Made by a program: the position numbers and the translations under genes. A model generated the notes under the pieces. The model saw only the letters and a list, made by a program, of their open reading frames with translations, was not told the origin of the DNA and searched no databases. Below, piece by piece: positions 35,480 to 37,390 of a stretch of 37,390 bases of DNA. The DNA comes from Gemmatimonadota bacterium. GTDB lineage: Bacteria > Gemmatimonadota > Gemmatimonadetes > Longimicrobiales > Gaopeijiaceae. The stretch lies in the NCBI GenBank assembly GCA_022340865.1, contig JAJDNC010000018.1:1-37390 (forward strand). Direction: 5' to 3'. Within the stretch, counting starts at the first letter, position 1; each line of letters begins with the position of its first letter.

Positions 35480-35820
35480 GATGACTCCTTTGCCGGAGAT
35501 GCGCAGCAGGCGACGGTTGGAGTCGCCCCTCCGGAACCACGATCGAACGGTGACGAGCGAGGGTCATGCATCGAGTGACGAGCGGGACCGACGCCGGGAC
35601 CGGTGGGACCGGTGGGACCGGTGGGACCGAACGGAGCGGACGGGGCGACGCATCGTCCCGGGAAGGCGAACGATGAGGACGTGGAAGGGCCGAGCTCGCG
35701 GTCCCGTTCGTCACGCTCCCGGTCCCGCTCGTCACGCCACGGTGTGACAACGGACGCGGTGTGACCCATGATGGAGCGGCTCCGGGGCCCCCGGAGCGGC
35801 CGGCGGAAAGGAGTGGCATC
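35480..35820. promoter_or_regulatory. Repeat-rich divergent control region
   Basis: This gap between the DUF5916 gene and the histidine kinase gene is unusually structured. GTGACGAGCGGGACCG at 35575-35590 has a perfect inverted copy at 35720-35735 and a 15 of 16 inverted copy at 35699-35714; a shorter direct copy, GTGACGAGCG, lies at 35550-35559. CGGTGTGAC is repeated directly at 35740-35748 and 35757-35765. A 9-bp tandem repeat lies in the middle. These could be binding sites for a regulator, for instance the LytR-type protein encoded downstream. That link is conjecture. Confidence 0.5.
35596..35629. repeat. 9-bp tandem repeat, 3.8 copies
   Basis: The unit GGGACCGGT is repeated three times exactly from 35596 to 35622, followed by a partial GGGACCG to 35629. 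The copy number may vary between strains. It lies inside the divergent control region between the inverted 16-bp repeats. Confidence 0.85.
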
Positions 35821-36942
35821 GTGGAACTGTCGGACAGGGCGCGCCAACGCTTCGTGCTCTGGGGGGTCGTCATCGGGCTGCTCACCGCCCTCGGGCTGCT
35901 GAACGCCAGCTCGGTCATCGCCGACCGGCTCACCTCGGGCCGCGGCTTCACCTGGGCGGTGCCCCTCGTCACCGAGATGAGCGGGGCCTACTCCATCCTG
36001 GTCCTCGTGCCGGCAGTGCTGTGGTGGATGCGGCGCTATCCCATCGTGCGGCGGAGCTGGCCCTGGCGGGTGCCGATGCACCTGGCGGCGAGCGCGCTCT
36101 TCGGCATCTGCAGCACGCTCATCATGTGGGGCGGCCGCACCGTCCTGTGGCGCATGCTGGAGTGGGGCACGTACGACTACGGGAAGTTTCCGTTCCGCTT
36201 CTTCATGGAGTATCCGAAGCAGCTCATGGCCTACATCGTCATCTACGGATGCGTCGTAGGCTACGCGTACGCGCAGCGCACGCGCGCGCAGGAGAAGCGG
36301 GCCGAGGAGCTGGAGCGGAAGCTGGTGGAGGCGCGCCTGGCGGCCCTCAAGATGCAGCTCAATCCCCACTTCCTGTTCAACACCATGAACATGATCTCGA
36401 GCTTCATCCACCAGGACCCTGACAGAGCCGACACCATGCTCGCGCACCTCAGCGACCTGCTGCGCCTCAGCCTGGGCGACAGCGATGCCCAGGAGGTGCC
36501 CCTGGACAAGGAGCTGCGTTTCCTGGGTGCCTACCTGGCCATCATGTCCGCCCGCTTCGGCGACGGTCTCGTGGTCGATCTTCGGCCGGCCCCGGACGTC
36601 GGCACCGCGCTGGTGCCCCACCTGATCCTGCAGCCCCTGGTGGAGAACGCCATCGAGCACTGCACGGAAGCCCCCGGCCGACCCGGCCGCGTGGAGGTGC
36701 ACGTGGCAGGCCGCGACGGCCGGCTGCTCATGGAGGTCCGCGACAACGGCCCGGGCCTCGCCGAGCCGCCGGAGGTAGCCCTCGCGGCCGGTGTCGGGCT
36801 CTCCAACACGGCCAGGCGCCTGGAGGCGTTGTACGGCGACGATCACCGTTTGACGCTGGAGAACGCGGAGGGAGGCGGCCTGGGCGTCCGCATCGACCTG
36901 CCGCTACGCCACGAGCCCGCGCGGGAGGCGGTGGCCCCGTGA
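35821..36942 (+). CDS. LytS/YehU-type sensor histidine kinase
   Basis: This 373-residue membrane kinase probably phosphorylates the response regulator encoded next. It has four predicted membrane helices (about 11-30, 48-70, 86-106, 136-152), a short coiled coil rich in RAEELERKLVEARLAAL, then the His_kinase domain of the LytS group: QLNPHFLFNTMN with the phospho-acceptor H183, followed by a HATPase region with N276 (LVENAIEH), DNGPGL at 308-313 and GVGLSNTARRL at 324-334. The sensing part is only the membrane block. The start is GTG at 35821, 7 nt after AAAGGAG; the frame is open to a GTG at 35761 without such a signal. It overlaps the regulator gene by 4 nt. Confidence 0.92.
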   Translation: MELSDRARQRFVLWGVVIGLLTALGLLNASSVIADRLTSGRGFTWAVPLVTEMSGAYSILVLVPAVLWWMRRYPIVRRSWPWRVPMHLAASALFGICSTLIMWGGRTVLWRMLEWGTYDYGKFPFRFFMEYPKQLMAYIVIYGCVVGYAYAQRTRAQEKRAEELERKLVEARLAALKMQLNPHFLFNTMNMISSFIHQDPDRADTMLAHLSDLLRLSLGDSDAQEVPLDKELRFLGAYLAIMSARFGDGLVVDLRPAPDVGTALVPHLILQPLVENAIEHCTEAPGRPGRVEVHVAGRDGRLLMEVRDNGPGLAEPPEVALAAGVGLSNTARRLEALYGDDHRLTLENAEGGGLGVRIDLPLRHEPAREAVAP

Positions 36943-37390
36943 GCGCCCGGGTCCTCATCGTCGACGACGAGCCTCCCGCACGGAGGAAGCTGCGGTCGCA
37001 CCTCGAGGAAGCCGAGGGAGTGGAAATCGTCGGCGAAGCCTCGGACGGGCTCGAGGCGGTGGACGCCATTCGCGAGCTGGCACCGGATCTGGTCTTCCTG
37101 GACATCCAGATGCCCGGGATGACCGGCTTCGAGGTCCTCGAGGCGGTGGGGCCCGAGGCGATGCCTCCGGTGGTCTTCGTGACGGCCTACGACGAGTTCG
37201 CCGTCAAGGCCTTCGAGGTGGAGGCGGTGGACTACCTCCTCAAGCCGTACGACGCCGGCCGTTTCGGGCAGGCGTTGGACCGGGCGCTTCGGCGGCTGGC
37301 CGAGAAGTCGCCGACGCGCGAGCGCATGGAGCGCCTGCTGGAGACCGTTGGTCCCGGAAATCGAAGCCTGCAGCGTCTCGTCGTCCGGAA
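36939..37390 (+). CDS. LytR/AlgR-type response regulator, cut by window end
   Basis: This gene starts at GTG overlapping the kinase stop (GTGA) and runs off the window after 150 codons. The receiver domain (about 4-115) has the acidic pair D9-D10, phospho-acceptor D55 (LVFLDIQMPG), T82 (VTAYDE) and K102 (YLLKP). The AVDYLLKPYD ending and the linker that reaches RLVVRK are typical just before a LytTR DNA-binding domain, which would lie beyond the window. It likely forms a two-gene operon with the kinase and may act at the divergent control region upstream. Confidence 0.9.
   Translation, partial: MSARVLIVDDEPPARRKLRSHLEEAEGVEIVGEASDGLEAVDAIRELAPDLVFLDIQMPGMTGFEVLEAVGPEAMPPVVFVTAYDEFAVKAFEVEAVDYLLKPYDAGRFGQALDRALRRLAEKSPTRERMERLLETVGPGNRSLQRLVVR

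Noticed and set aside
35596..35735. CRISPR array
   Set aside because: The repeats are too short, are tandem or inverted rather than regularly spaced, and no cas gene is present.

Overview
The window is very GC-rich bacterial DNA dominated by one theme: nine consecutive pairs of a small PadR-family repressor gene followed by a gene for an 870-920 residue MacB/FtsX-type permease of the 'acidobacterial duplicated orphan permease' (ADOP) kind. The permeases have two MacB_PCD/FtsX halves and no ATPase of their own. ADOP/PadR arrays, a DUF5916 outer-membrane-type protein and a LytS/LytR-type two-component pair together suggest Gemmatimonadota, or less likely Acidobacteriota. No rRNA, tRNA or marker gene is present to settle this, so the lineage is an inference.

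Layout: pair 1 (256-3298, minus); an IS5-family, IS903-group insertion sequence (about 3592-4677); pair 2 (4859-7905, plus); a stop-interrupted transposase scrap (about 8099-8205); pair 3 (8329-11320, plus); a secreted FISUMP-domain protein (11526-12203, minus); pair 4 (12643-15688, plus); pair 5 (15779-18807, minus), divergent from pair 6 (18957-21940, plus); an unrecognised 173-residue protein (22147-22668, minus); pair 7 (22864-25946, plus); a VapC-like PIN toxin remnant (25974-26381, minus); pair 8 (26520-29475, minus), whose padR is frameshifted; pair 9 (30020-33117, plus); a DUF5916/CBM9 protein (33224-35479, minus); a repeat-rich intergenic region; then a LytS-type histidine kinase (35821-36942) overlapping a LytR-type response regulator cut by the window end.

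In each pair the padR comes first and its stop overlaps the permease start by 4 nt (ATGA or GTGA; pairs 2, 5, 6, 7, 8, 9) or lies 1-4 nt away (pairs 1, 3, 4), so translation is probably coupled. No ABC ATPase gene (Walker A, LSGGQ) is seen among the supported genes, so the permeases are orphans here. Eight of the nine padR genes are preceded by an inverted repeat, and each repeat has a different sequence, which suggests nine separately autoregulated switches. The padR subclass also follows the type of the permease's cytosolic N-terminal extension: pairs 1, 5, 9 (and 8 by its padR), pairs 2, 3, 6, and pairs 4, 7. This points to the pairs being inherited as units. One untested explanation is that the permease extension communicates with its own PadR protein, making each pair a membrane sensor plus repressor rather than a pump.
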